Shown: positions 8,919 to 20,697, numbered from the stretch's first letter. The stretch is 64,000 bases of DNA from Canna indica (GCA_034359265.1 CP136895.1:50176001-50240000); one strand, 5' to 3'. Notes: generated from the letters alone by a model not told the origin. Numbers and translations: made by a program.

Positions 8919-9809
8919 CGTGAGTCCTTTGGAGCCCAAATCAGCTGTACCTGTCCGGCTAGCACACATCGCGGCGTAATCCTAGCACCAATGCCAGACA
9001 CGTGTCTAGACCGATGAACCAAAACCAGGATTAGGCCGAGTCGAGTCGTACCATCGAGTTAGAGTCAAGTCGGCACCGAGATTAATGATATGATATAAGC
9101 CGGCACGTACTGTGATGCCAGAAGGAAAGAATTGATGTTCCCACCACCCCTGCCCAGGCATGCATGCGTAAACTGGTTATTGGAAGGAAATAATATTTCG
9201 TATAACGTTGATTTGGTGAGCGATTACGGATAAGGACGAAAAAACCAGACCACGTACAAAGTTAACTAGATAATACTGCGAGCTTGAGCTTGATAGATAG
9301 AGGAGAGGATGAGTAAAACGTCGGCGACGATGACTCGCCGACGTCGTTGGTTCATGTGCAGCAGCAGCAGTGCGGGATCCACACGCGTCGCTGACGGCAG
9401 ATCGATAGAGCGGCGAAAAATCGAACGGCTCAAAAGTCGCCGCGTGGTGCGGGAACCACGGTGTTGCTTGTTCCCGCGGAGCACGCCACATGCGATTGAC
9501 ATCACGCCTCATCCACCGTATCCCGTGCCGGATATGAATGACGTCGCGCATGCCCACGTCAACGTCCCCATACCGTCACGAAGGGATTGCTGATGTGGCC
9601 TCTAGTGCACATTACACGTGGGAGCTGAAAGGTACGAGTACACGGGACGAAAACAAATGATATTTTTTATAATATTAAATCTAATTTTGTAAGAAATTAA
9701 ACGTCCGGTATTAGAAAAATTTCTAAAACAAGCAAGAATATATATAGTATGGGCCATATATTTTAATAAATTAATCTAAAATGTTATTTAAAGTTACTAT
9801 AATCACTAT
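8919..9809. other. Upstream region of the glutaredoxin, no gene recognised
   Basis: 8919-9660 is moderately GC-rich and holds scattered ACGT and TGACG cores (for example TGACGTCG at 9539 and CACGTCA at 9555). Overlapping open frames on both strands at 9177-9593 resemble nothing known. 9660-9809 is A/T-rich. It may be distal promoter. Confidence 0.4.
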
Positions 9810-10077
9810 GGCCATATTTGATTTGCATGATATGATTTGAATGAGATATGATTTAAGATGGATAAAAATTCAAAAGAATTTTTTGAAATCATATCTTATG
9901 TTTGTTTTGGCATAAGATAAGAAGTATGGATAGGATATGAAAATTCGTATCATGTGAATTTGAATCAAAATAAATCAACCCAATATCCGCCCCGATTCAT
10001 ATCCATTGTTGCAGCAAACAATGGATTGGATTTTAAAATCCAATCCACCACCTTAATCCATCGAAGCAAACGAGGCC
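9810..10077. mobile_element. MITE, PIF/Harbinger-like, 268 bp
   Basis: Ends are GGCCATATTTGATTTGCAT and, read inward on the other strand, GGCCTCGTTTGCTTCGAT, an imperfect terminal inverted repeat. The flanks are TAT on both sides (9807-9809 and 10078-10080), a 3-bp target duplication. The interior is A/T-rich, with many ATATGATTT/AAATCATAT-type complementary segments and no coding capacity. The superfamily is uncertain because TAT is not the usual TTA/TAA. Confidence 0.6.
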
Positions 10078-10080
10078 TAT

Positions 10081-11657
10081 AGGTTCTTGCATGAAGCCGG
10101 GGTGATATAGTCCTGCATGTCTTCTAGTCCGGTGCGACTCTAGTGGGGATCTCCAAAGGTGTTCTAAAACTCAAGTAAGAAACAATTTTAAGTAGTGGAT
10201 ATGAAATTGGAATCGAGAATATACCTGATGTGCATCGTGTTTGTGTATAGTGCAGGATAACGAATGTCTCGGACGATGATGTCTCCCTTAATCTCACGGG
10301 GATATGCTCAGAATGGTCGAGGTTAATTTCGGAGATGTCGGGTTCATTACTGACGAATATCTGATAGTTAATGAGGACGTGAGTGTCCTTGTATGGTCAG
10401 GTGGAACCCCCGCTCTTAGTAGCGTTTGGCTTCACTTGAGTTTAGTTCATGAGTGTGGGTGCTTTTGGGCCTAATCCAGTCGGGCCCAAAGTGTTAGTCT
10501 AGTACACTGCCCTCGACCTTGTTTGGAGTTTGAGGACTTCGTGTTGAGCTCTAGTAGTGCGCCGACTTCTGACCTCAAACTGATATATGAACATTTGTCG
10601 GGTTCCTTCTTTGATTATTGTGTCAGAGTAAGAAACCTTGGTATGCGTCAGTTTTGTCGCTTCACGACTCTTCGATTTCTGGAGTTAATGTGGTGGTCGT
10701 GAGGAGGAAAAGGGTGACTTTTCGTGTGCCCACCACCTATACAGCCTTTAATTCTAACAGATGGGTAATTATGACCAGAGATTAAGTTGTTAGTTTCCAA
10801 GGCACTTAAGTATCTGCTGTTGGTTGACAGATGAGGCCCCATTAGTGGGGTAGTGGCCAACGGCCGTTAGGGAGGCGACCCTCATTGGGTCTATAAAAGC
10901 CAATTGTCTCTTTTGTTTTCTGCGTGTATGAGTGTTCCAGCATGGAGTGGGAGGTGTTGCATATTTTCATTCCTCCCAGCCTCGGGCTCGTAGTGAGTAG
11001 ATCAAACATCATCATGGGTTTGCACCGCTAGGCTTGTGAGGAAGGTAGGAGGCGCTGGGCCAGTTGTGGCGACCGAGATGGCTGGGGACCTGTGGTTAGT
11101 AGCTTGTGGTGAGTTCGCACCGTAGGACTTATGTGGTGGGAGCATCCTTCACCCCGTACTAGAAAGGGGCATTGTGTTGCCTTTGTCTAGAAGCCCTAGC
11201 CACGGAGTTGGCCTCTCTCTCGGGAATCTCTCATGACTCGCCCTCTCTCCCTCATTCGTTTTGTCAACAATTGTTCCTCGAATCCTAGGATTAGGTTTGG
11301 TTGTGCTTCGGGAAACCCTAGACGTGGGGGTTGTCCTACTCTGGTAGTGGTGCCCACATCTACTTGTGGTCCATCAATGTGATTCTTCTCCACCCTTTAT
11401 CAACCACTGTTCTTGGTCAGTTTAATGGTGGTCCGAGCCTCCGTCGGCGCTTGAAGTCCTTAAATTCCCGCCTTCAGAAGGCATCAGATGTGACTGTATT
11501 TAGAGGGGTGTCATTGTCACTGAGGTATCTTCACAATGTCTTTCCTCCAATAATTATTCTTTGTTGCTTATCTCAGTAGCTTGTTTCTCTGTTATGCACT
11601 TCTCCTTTTTGTCGATTTGTGAATGCATGTCTCCCATTTGTTGGCTTTATGAATATA
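10081..11657 (-). repeat. Tat-lineage LTR-like copy 1
   Basis: This stretch aligns segment by segment with the next 1.4 kb (11658-13040): shared blocks include TCCTTGTATGG, AAAGTG(T/C)TAGTCTAG, GAGTCTGA(A)GGACTTC and a CTATAAAAG/CTATAAATAG box. It is therefore a second LTR of the same family beside the 3' LTR of the split Tat element, either a neighbouring truncated element or a duplication. Its left edge meets the MITE. No gene is present. Confidence 0.55.
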
Positions 11658-13040
11658 TGCACTATTCCTGCCTGAAGTTGGAACGATGAGATCCGGCCCG
11701 GTGCGTCTCCTAGTCAAATGCAACTCCGAGGGGGGGCTGCAAAAAATACTCCGACGTTCAAGTCAGGATGTGATCAACATGGAGGTAATAGAAAACTAGA
11801 TTCTCCGTTAACTAAGACGTGTAGTGTATGTATGTATTTCGGGATGAGGAAGGAATGACGATAATGCCACCCGATAATCTCGCAAGGATGCTGCTCGAAA
11901 TGGATCGAGGCTAATCCTGGAGATATCGGGCTCGTGATGATGAATCCTTCGTGATTAATGAGGACGTGGATGTCCTTGTATGGCCGGGTGGAGCCCTTGG
12001 CCTAAGCCGTTTGGCTTGATTCGAGTCTGGTTTACGAGTATGGGTGCTTCTGTGCCTAAACCAGCCGAGCCCAAAGTGCTAGTCTAGTCCACAACCCCCG
12101 AGCTCGGTCGGAGTCTGAAGGACTTCATGCCGAGCTCTAAGTAGTGTCATCTTCCGACATCAATTTGGTCACCATCGTGTGTTGGTCTCGAGACCTTTTG
12201 TGTGACCCTTCATTATCCGAGACGAATGCGACGGTTGTGTGGAAGGGGAAAGTGTCTTTCCGCGTGCCTGCCATTTGTAATTATGAGGAAAGATTTACTT
12301 AGCGATGTATGAGGCATTAATTGCTAGTTGTAAATTGACGGGCGTGGCACCGATAGTGGGAAGGTGGTGTCCTCCACTAGGGCGACGGTTCCTGTGCCGA
12401 GCCTATAAATAGACACCTGCACTTTGTGTTTTGCATGCGTTAATCATAATGAAATGGGAAGCCTCGAGGGTTACCGCTCCTTCGGCGGCCAACTTTGAGT
12501 TGGTGGCTAGTGGAACACAAATTGTCGTGGGTTCGTACTGCCAGGCTTCAGAGGAAGGCAAGAGGCGAGAGGCCAGCTATAAGTCTGCACTGTTGGGCTT
12601 ACACCGGGGCAATTTCTCTTTTGCTTGAGGGAGGCATTGAGCATATTTGTGTGTAGCCTTCATGCTTGGCTGGAACCTTGTTCGTGTTTTCTCATTGGTA
12701 GGTTTGCGCCATCGGGGCTTCCATTTCCCGTCTTCTAGTCCGTCCTTCCCTCCATTATCCTCCTGCGATGTGCGAGAGGTTCGACTAAGTTTGCATATGG
12801 CATTAAATCCTGGTAGCAGATCCCTGAGTTAGGGATTTCCGTTTGCGTAGCTTGGCTCGAAATGTTCTTCAAACAACTGCTTTGCCAGTGCGCCTTTATG
12901 ACTTATTTTTCTTTTTGTAAACTGCCCTTTATGGGTATAAATATCCCCTTTGTGGGGTTTTATGGATAAATATGATGTTTTTACGCTTTTATTTTTGTTG
13001 TGTTTTGCCGAGTTAGATCGGCTTCTCGATCACCACGAAT
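11658..13040 (-). repeat. Probable 3' LTR of Tat element A
   Basis: The left edge TGCACTATTCCTGCCTGAAG and the block ACTCCGACGTTCAAGTCAG (about 11750) match the U5 end of Tat-lineage gypsy LTRs as they appear on the complementary strand. The same blocks start the LTR at 51376. The right edge is not sharply defined. A plus-strand TATA-like CTATAAATAG lies near 12407. Confidence 0.55.
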
Positions 13041-13129
13041 CTATTTAAAGTTTGATTGCATATCTAAGCCAAAAAAGAATGAGGTTTAAGGCTGGGATTA
13101 CTTGTTCGGTGGTTGTGAGCAGGGCGCTA

Positions 13130-13884
13130 AGGCCGAGTTTGTAGGGGCTCTGGGGTCGAAAATATTGGCGCTGAGGTCGGGAATCAGACTCAGTAAGAAC
13201 TGAGCTCGCGAGGAGCGTGCTTTCGATAGTTATAAGGGCTCGGAGGCCGAAAGTAGTGGCACTAAGGCCAATAAGCTAGGCTGGTGAAAATCGAGTCTTG
13301 GTCATAATAAGGGATGTGAGACCGGAAAATAGTGGCACTGAGGCCGACAAGCTAGGCTGGTGAAAACCAAGTCCTAGTCGTTGTAAGGGCTTTGTGGCTG
13401 GAAGTAGTGGTGCTGAGGCCAACGAGCCAGGCTGGTAAAAATCGAGTCCTGGTCATAGTAAGGGCTCTTAGGCCGAAAGTAGTGGTGTTGAGGCCGACAA
13501 GCTAGGTTGGTGAAAACCGAGTCCTAGTCGTTGTCAAAGTTCTGAGACCGGAAGTAGTGGCGCTGAGGCCGACGAGTTTGGCTAGTGAAAATAGAGTCCT
13601 AGTCGTTGTAAGGGCTTTGAAGCCAGAAGTAGTGGTGCCGAGGCCAACGAGCTAGGCTGGTGAAAACCAAGTCCTGGTCATTGTAAGGGCTCTAAGGCCG
13701 GAAGTAGTGGCGCTAAGGCTGACGAGCCAAGTTGGTGAAAACCGAGTCTTGGTCATAGTAAGGGCTCTGAGGTCGGAAGTAGTGGCGTTGTGGTCGATGT
13801 GCTAGGGTGGTGAAAACTAAGTCCTAGTCATTATAAGGGCTCTAAGGTCGGAAGTAGTGGCTCTGAGGTCGAGGAGGATTGGTA
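13130..13884. repeat. 75-bp tandem array in the Tat A 3' region
   Basis: The core GAAGTAGTGG recurs with a 75-bp period (AGTGG at 13255, 13331, 13406, 13481, 13556, 13631, 13706, 13781, 13856), giving eight full units from 13234, a final partial unit, and one or two diverged units before it. It lies between the integrase end and the 3' LTR. Tat-lineage elements are known for tandem repeats at this place, and these can seed satellite DNA. Confidence 0.9.
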
Positions 13885-14179
13885 CATAGCGTAGGTGCAG
13901 GGTGAGAGTTGTTACGAGACTGTAGAGGTTCCACCTATGTTTGCTATGAAATAGCTGCATACAATCTAGACACAAAGGAAATGTGCAGAAAAGGGAGAGA
14001 AATATTATTAATAATTATAAAAGTACATGATACCCCACCGACAATTGTGCTCGGCCCAAGTTTGGTGGTGTCTCGTTAAAATCTTTCAACGGGAAAAACA
14101 CAATGGGAGAAAACCGCCATCAAGGAAAAAGAATACATTGATCATTTATGGTTTAAGGGGAGAGCATAGTTGTGTAGAC

Positions 14180-14464
14180 TCACAAGGAGGTCGTGTTCCA
14201 TGGTTGTGGGAATTCTCGTCCGGAGAGTTCCACAATACTATAGGCGAATTTTCCGAGGACCTGTGTGATCTTGTAAGGGTATTCCCAGTTTTGGGTGAGT
14301 TTTCCTTCTCCCGCTGGCTTTCTTTGAGGTTCGATCTTATGGAGGATCAGGTCTCCTTCTACGAAGCTCTTCAACTTGACATGCTTTTCGTATTTTCGAC
14401 CTATTATGAGCTTCATAGCCTCTTCTATGATTCTGGCGAGTTCTCGCTCTTCCTCAATGAGGTC
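14180..14464 (-). pseudogene. Tat A integrase C-terminal domain
   Basis: The minus-strand frame contains ERELARIIEEAMK, then KSFVEGDLILHKIEP, GKLTQNWEYPYKI and GREFPQPWNTTSL before the stop, the usual end of Tat-type integrase. It is cut at its N-terminal side by el1 and continues at 22178. There is no chromodomain. Not functional as it stands. Confidence 0.85.
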
Positions 14465-16012
14465 TGTTGGCGAAATGGAGACAATAGAGGGGGGGGTGAA
14501 TAGTGTGTTTACTAATTCAATTAGCCTAAATCCACTTTTAATCGTTTACTTAGATTGGTTTAGACAATTTACAATTGAATGCGGAAGCAAGATAAATGAT
14601 AAAACAATTAAGCACGAAATTAAGAATCAATGCAAACAGTGAGATTTTATAGTGGTTCGGCCCCAATGCCTACTCCACTATCTAAGCACCCCGCTTAGGA
14701 TTTCCAAACTAGTTTTACTAGATTAATTTAAGTTTCCCTTACACAGAGGACTTTTCATCGAAGAGACGCACTGTCGACCTAAGGTACTTCCACACCCGGA
14801 AGTCACCGCCTTCTTATCGAGAGACCTCTTCCACCTCAACCCTAAGGGACAACTAAGCTAATCTTAGTAAACACTAAGTTTACAAAAAGTGGCTTTACAC
14901 CTAACACCAGGTAACCACTTGGTCTTCACACGCACAAATAAAAATAGATACAAATAACAGTTAAAATACAATTGAAAAGAGCTTGAAATGAAACCAAGAA
15001 ATCGTGCTCTTTTCCAAGCCTTGGAACCTCCAACTCACCGAGTAGTAGAGCTTGAGTTGAAGCCCGAGTTGAGGAGTAGAGTGTGCGCAAGAACATGAAC
15101 TTGACAGAAGAATAGACGTGCTTCAATCAATCATTTGGAAGGCTTAAATCTTCCTTTTAATGACTCAATAAAATCTGTAATTGACAAGGAAGAAGTTAAA
15201 AGAATCATAAGAGGGTATATTTATACCCTGCTGAAGAAACGACTATTCAACGGATAGAAAATTACCCGTTATAGGCCGTCGGTTGAATGGTCGGTCGACC
15301 GACTGGTCGACCGGTCCTTCGACCGCTTAAATTCTTCCTATGGTCGGTCGACCAACGGGTCGATCGCCAGACGCCACTGTTCATTCCCGACCTTTGGTCG
15401 ACCCATCAATTGACCAACGCGATCTTGCATCTCGGGTATCTGCAGGTCAGTCGACCACCAACCTTACTACCCATTTTGGGCTTTGGTCGGTTGACCGCCC
15501 GATAGACCGCCCGATGCAAGAAACTTACGATTTTACTTTCGATCGATCGATCGGTCGATCGACGCAAGCTGCGTCTGCAGCTAGCCTTTGTCCAATCGAC
15601 CGATCGGTCGACCGCTAGGGCTATTGCCCATTTCTTACCCTATTCGGTCGACCGACCAGTTGATCGAACTTAGGTTGAGTTTGTTTTTTCAGCTGATTTC
15701 TTCCGCGCTTCATTTTCGGGTTCCGACTTTCAACGCGCATCATCTTGGAGAGCTCTCATATGAACTTTGAGCCCGTCCAATGTGACTTTGTCGCACACGT
15801 CGATCTTCGAGAAACTTTTTGCGACGAACCCGAGCGTGACAATCAATGTCCTTTCGATATCCTATTTCTCGATATTTTCGATCGAGGACTACGAACGCTA
15901 ATTGATATGGAACCTAAAAGATATTCTCAATGAAATCATTAGTTCCATGTTTGTTATCATCAAAACCATCAAAACCGAGATTAAGGCTAAGGTTGAAAAT
16001 CTAAAGCCTACA
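14465..16012 (-). repeat. el1 3' LTR
   Basis: 1548 bp. On the minus strand it has a TATA-type box (TATAAATA at 15217-15224). A dense cluster of GGTCGACC-type palindromes lies at 15289-15665, towards the transcription start. It matches 20698-22172. Confidence 0.88.
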
Positions 16013-18891
16013 ATCTCTCCCTTTTGATGATGACAAACATCCTTAAGAAAATATAATCATTAAAACATATAGGATATCAACTTAGGGATTTCTCCCCCTA
16101 TCAACATGCATATTTACAAGAATAAACTCCCCCTATCTATATGCATGAATTTCCTATATTTTTCTCCTATTTACCTATACTTTTCTCCCCATTTTAACTA
16201 TACATTTCTCCCCCTTTTGACTATACATTTCTCCCCCTTTTGATATCAATCAAAAAGGGCAAGAAGGGTCTATCTATTCAAAGGGATGAAACACAATTAT
16301 TTTTTCATGAAGTTGAGACTTCAAAGATTATTTTCATGAAACATGAAAATCTCAACCAAAGGATGAAAAATAAATATTTAATAGAAACAAAATCATACAT
16401 GATATGTTCAAAAACTAAATAGTTGAATTCAAAATTAAATCATGTATGTTCTCACAATGAATATTGTTTCTTTTTCATGACATTTTTAGATTTCATTCAA
16501 ACTTTCAAAATACAAAGATATAGACATTTAAATCATGTATATCAAGTTTGAAGTGAAACAAATGTCATTTGATCTAAACATGAACTTAGCATGTTTTCAT
16601 TTGAAATAAGCATGAAAACTATGAAAATGCTAAGTCTCAAGTTTTGCTATCTACTCATGTTTTCTCAAACTTAGGCATTTTGACATTAAACATAAGATAA
16701 TGTAAGTCTATGAATCAAGTTTGGGCTTAAGATAAACTTTTTAATTCACTTTGTTGACTTAGGTCAATCTATACTTAAAGTTTTCAAAAATCAAACTTTT
16801 GAGTTTATACAAAGTGATATTTTTGACAAAAATTTTGAAACCAATTTGTTTGGATGAAAGTTTTTTATACCAATTATTGAATGATCATTTGAGATGCATG
16901 TATCAAGTTTGAACTCAAAATGAATTTTTTAAGTTCATTTTTCATCCTACATTGTTTTCAAACAAACAAATTGATCCTAGCTATCATCCAAAATATCAAA
17001 ATCATTTTACTCATGAAATTATGTGAATGATATTAGAGATGGAATCCAAATGGTGTACATGAGTTTTTATATGATGTTTTCGAAGAAAAATCAAAGTATC
17101 GGAAAGATTTATATTTCATATAAGGATACTTTGTGTTTTCGAAATTCAACTTCAAAATTCCATTATAAATTCGATTCTTGATGAAATTTTTTGAAATTTT
17201 TACTGATAAAACTAGATTTTTCAGTGAATGTGCAGTTTCAAGAATCATCTAAAAAAGATTTTTCTATATTTTTCTAGAAATAACTGAAATTTATGATACC
17301 AATTATTGAACAAATGACAATTTTTGTAATTTTTAGTTATTCTTACAACTTGTTCAATTTTCATTCAAACTTTCATGACACCATAATGTGATCATGTAAA
17401 GAGTATATTTCAAGTTTGAAATGAAAATTATGTCCTTAAGTCAAGATATCAACCTAGCATGGTTTCATTCAAAACTGAACTAATTTTTATGAAACTTGCT
17501 AAGTTTCAATCTTAACATTTACTCATGTTTTTTTTCAAAATTAAATCTATGGATACCTAACATGAGTAAATCTAAACATGTTCCACAAATATGAATTGAA
17601 AATGAGACCTTTAAGTCAACTAGGTTCAAAAGAGGTAAGCATGAATTAACCTCTATGTCATTTTATCCATATCTATATGAAATTTTCATTCTAAATGCAT
17701 GGAAACATGTCATCCTTATTTCTAAACATGTTTATGAGATTTGGACTTAAAATGAAGTGACCAAGTCAATTTGTTGACTTGGGTCAAACATTCTCAAACT
17801 TAATTCCTCTAAAGTGAGATACCACTTGTATTTGTTTATCTAGACATGAATTTTTAAGTTTTAAATATCTAGACTCATGTCATGTGTGTCTAAATATGTT
17901 TGTTTGACGTTTACTCGAAATGAGGTCTCTAATATGAGTTTCAACCTAGAGCAAGTTTCATTCAATCAAGATATCATGAAATTACCTAAGTTATCCAAAT
18001 TTTTCTTACTCATGAAAATTCAAACATTTATTATGCAAAATCAATCATGAGTATATAGAGACATCATTAAAGCATTAATATTCAATCATCATACTAAGAT
18101 TTTTGTAAAGTTAAATTCATACCTTATTTTTAGAAATTTAATTTAATTTCAAGTTTAACTTAACATGAAATCTCTAAAGAAAATTTTTAACCTAGTTCAA
18201 GTTTTATTCAATCAAGATATAATGAAATTAAGCTAAGTTAACAATATTCTAAATAGCAAGGTTCGATGCAAGGTTTTTATTAAAAATAACTTAACATATG
18301 CTAAATAGTTAAGATTCATTTTTAAGAAAGTTTTACCATGATATCAAAATGAATCTAAGAGATCCTAAGATGTGAAGCATTTGAGTAATAAGATCTCTAA
18401 TCATGTTAAACTAGTTTGGACTTACAAGAAATGTCTCTAATAGCAAGTATCAACCTAGAGCAAGTTTCATTTGATGAAATTTGCCTAAGTGCTAATATTC
18501 TACCTACTCATGAGAATTCAAGTGTGTTAACATGCAAATCTAATCATGAGTATAGAGACATAGTTTAAGCTTAAACATTGAGGTATAACACTAAAATCTT
18601 GAATTTATCAAAGTTATGCCCTATTCATGATAATTTAGCCAAATTAATTTTTTCATTCTAATTAGCCTTCCATTTTATCATAACTTGCAAGTATATTTTA
18701 TAAATAGAACATGAAATCAAATCTACATGCAAGCTATCAAACTAAATAGTGAAGAGAGAAACCAAGTATCATTTATCAAATTCAACTTTACTAAATAGCA
18801 AGGATTCATTTTCAAATAAATCTTCATGATAACAAAATGAATCAAGAGATCTCAAAATATGAAATTTTGAAAAATAAGATCTCCAACCTTT
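16013..18891 (-). other. el1 non-coding internal region
   Basis: A/T-rich with no coding frame; only a 71-codon and a 60-codon open frame occur, neither meaningful. It contains variants of the polypurine tract (repeated TTTCTCCCCCTTTTGA on the plus strand near 16180-16245), many TCAAGTTTGA and AACATGTTTA motifs, and a perfect hairpin at 17761-17782. Confidence 0.7.
17761..17782 (-). repeat. el1 conserved hairpin 2 (9-bp stem)
   Basis: Plus strand CCAAGTCAA-TTTG-TTGACTTGG. The sense strand has a CAAA loop. el2 and el5 have CTAAGTCAA/TTGACTTAG, so the second base pair differs on both sides (C-G against T-A) and pairing is kept. Confidence 0.75.
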
Positions 18892-18990
18892 CCTATTGGT
18901 TGAAAACCGAAAGCCACAATTGGCCTACGATTTAGAACCGCAAGGTCGCTTAGGCCCATTACAGGCCACCTGGGTCTCCGAAGAGACCGG
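18892..18990 (-). ncRNA. el1 conserved post-gag structured block
   Basis: About 100 nt, starting some 240 nt after the gag stop. In the sense direction it begins with the hairpin GGTCTC-TTCG-GAGACC (18988-18973), continues with a GGCC...GGGCC stretch, and ends TTTCGGTTTTCAACCAATAG. The same block is in el2, el3 and el5. UUCG loops are unusually stable in RNA. The role is unknown; packaging, dimerisation or transport of the genomic RNA are possible. Confidence 0.55.
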
Positions 18991-19231
18991 AAAATCAAAA
19001 TCAAAAACATTTTCAAAAGAACTCTTTTGCAAGAGCGGGAAAAACAACTCAATCTTAAACATGGTATTATAATCTTCAACTAAGATTAAGCAATGTAAGT
19101 TAGAAGATGATACCAGAATAGTTTTGATGCCAACTTTACCATAGGCATCTAGTCTAGATGAAGACTTTGAAGTTGCAACCATGTAGGGATCCTTCCTTCA
19201 ACTCATTGGTCAACTTCAATTCTTCAATCTC

Positions 19232-20628
19232 TCACCCTTGTGTGGTAGCACCCCCTATAATAGAAGATGAGACCTTTGGTACCCAAATAACTTTGGGTCC
19301 TTGGGGGTTAATGGGCTTAGGTACCCAAAGTGTCTTAACAACACTAGGATTCACTTTGAAAGCACAATCATATATGGCATGCCCATAAATACCACAACAA
19401 AAATAATGTCCATCGAATTTCTTTTTGTTTTTGTTATGGACATGAGATTTATTTTTAGAATGCTTGTTATTTGAGCTAGGATGAGCATGAGGATTCTTAA
19501 AAGATACATTCTTCTTTTGAGCATGAGGTTTAGTTGTAGAATGCTTGATATGAGAAGCATGATGTGCATAAGCATTCTTGAAAGAAACATTTGCATTTTT
19601 AGAATTCTTAAAGGAAGAATTACTAGATAGATTACTAACTTTCTTATTTAGAAAAACAACCTCATTTTTCAAATCATTCATTGATTTATGAATAACATGC
19701 AATTGAGTTTTCAACATGCTATTTTCATTCTTCAATATATCATTTTTATTTTTCAAATCCTTAGTGTCAATACTTAAAGTATCTTGACATGGATTGTTGA
19801 CACTAATTCTTAGCTTCTCATTTTCTAATTTTACATCATGTAATTGAGAGCTAAAATTTGAGTTTTCTTTCTTCAAATTTTTATTCTCTTTATCATTTTT
19901 CAAGAGCAAGGCATACATGATTTTATACTCATCCATCAATTCATCAATTTCATGGGAGCTAGATGAGTTAATACTTTTATTGTTATTAACATGACTAGAA
20001 GAGGTGGAGTGTACCTCATTGTCATCATTCATGAGACATTCTTTTGAATTTGCTTCATAGCCATGGGAAGAGGATGCTTCATTCGAATATGATGATAATG
20101 TGGAAGCATTTGACCTTCTCTTTGCCTTGTTCTTCATGGTAGGGCAATTCTTCCTTACATGCCCTTTATCTTGGCACACATAGCAAATCACCTTTCTCTT
20201 CCGGCTTTTAGTGCTCCTATGACTAGAGACACTTTGGGCTTCAAAAACCATGTTAGCATTGGAAGGATGACCATTGTCATCACTACCTTCATTAAAAGTT
20301 TCTAACTCCTCGGTTTTAGCATAACATATAATACATTCAAGCAAGCACAAATATCAAATGCGGAAGTACAATGCATGATTTTTTCAAATATATTATTTCC
20401 CAAAGAATAATATATGCAATTTGTTGCTTTAGCATTTAACTCAAACATGCTAATTTGTTCATAGGTCCATGCATTCATATTTTCCTTAGGTTCAACGTAT
20501 TTTATCTTAACCATATTAAAAACACATAAACCTTGAGTCTTTAGGAAGGTGTACATTCTACCTTTCCAAAGACCAAAGTTAGATTCATCGAACCTAAAGG
20601 GTATAGACGCTACACACTCTACAGCCAT
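19232..20628 (-). pseudogene. el1 gag-like protein, one frameshift
   Basis: Starts at ATG 20628 (MAVECVASIPFRFDESNFG). The N-terminal domain has the copia gag fold signature: FDESNFGLWKGRMYTFLKT, then an EKIMHCTSAFDI segment. A frameshift near 20330-20350 separates it from AKTEELETF and the zinc knuckle CYVCQDKGHVRKNC. A long Asn/Lys/Ser-rich coiled coil follows (about 200 residues), then a second Cys-rich motif FCCGIYGHAIYDC and the end LWVPKP...VIWVPKVSS. The layout fits SIRE-type Gag, which has an extended coiled coil and a second knuckle. The conserved WVPK end is followed by a stop instead of protease. Confidence 0.82.
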
Positions 20629-20683
20629 TTTACGATCGAGAGACGTTTGTAGAGGAGATGGTGAAATCTCAATCTACGAACCC

Positions 20684-20695
20684 GCTCTGATACCA
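20684..20695 (-). promoter_or_regulatory. el1 primer binding site (initiator Met tRNA)
   Basis: Minus strand TGGTATCAGAGC, two bases inside the 5' LTR edge at 20698. This is the standard plant iMet site of copia elements. Confidence 0.9.
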
Positions 20696-20697
20696 AT

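Noticed and set aside
9177..9593. Overlapping open frames on both strands (126 and 94 codons)
   Set aside because: No family likeness, both strands are equally open, and the region looks like promoter or intergenic DNA.
14027..14503. Plus-strand open frame of 158 codons
   Set aside because: Antisense shadow of the Tat integrase C-terminus that also runs into the el1 LTR.
15289..15665. CRISPR-like or satellite array of GGTCGACC motifs
   Set aside because: The spacing is irregular, the motifs overlap and there are no spacers; it is part of an LTR.
15287..15770. Plus-strand frames rich in GRP and DRP repeats
   Set aside because: Translation of GGTCGACC repeats in the el1 LTR.
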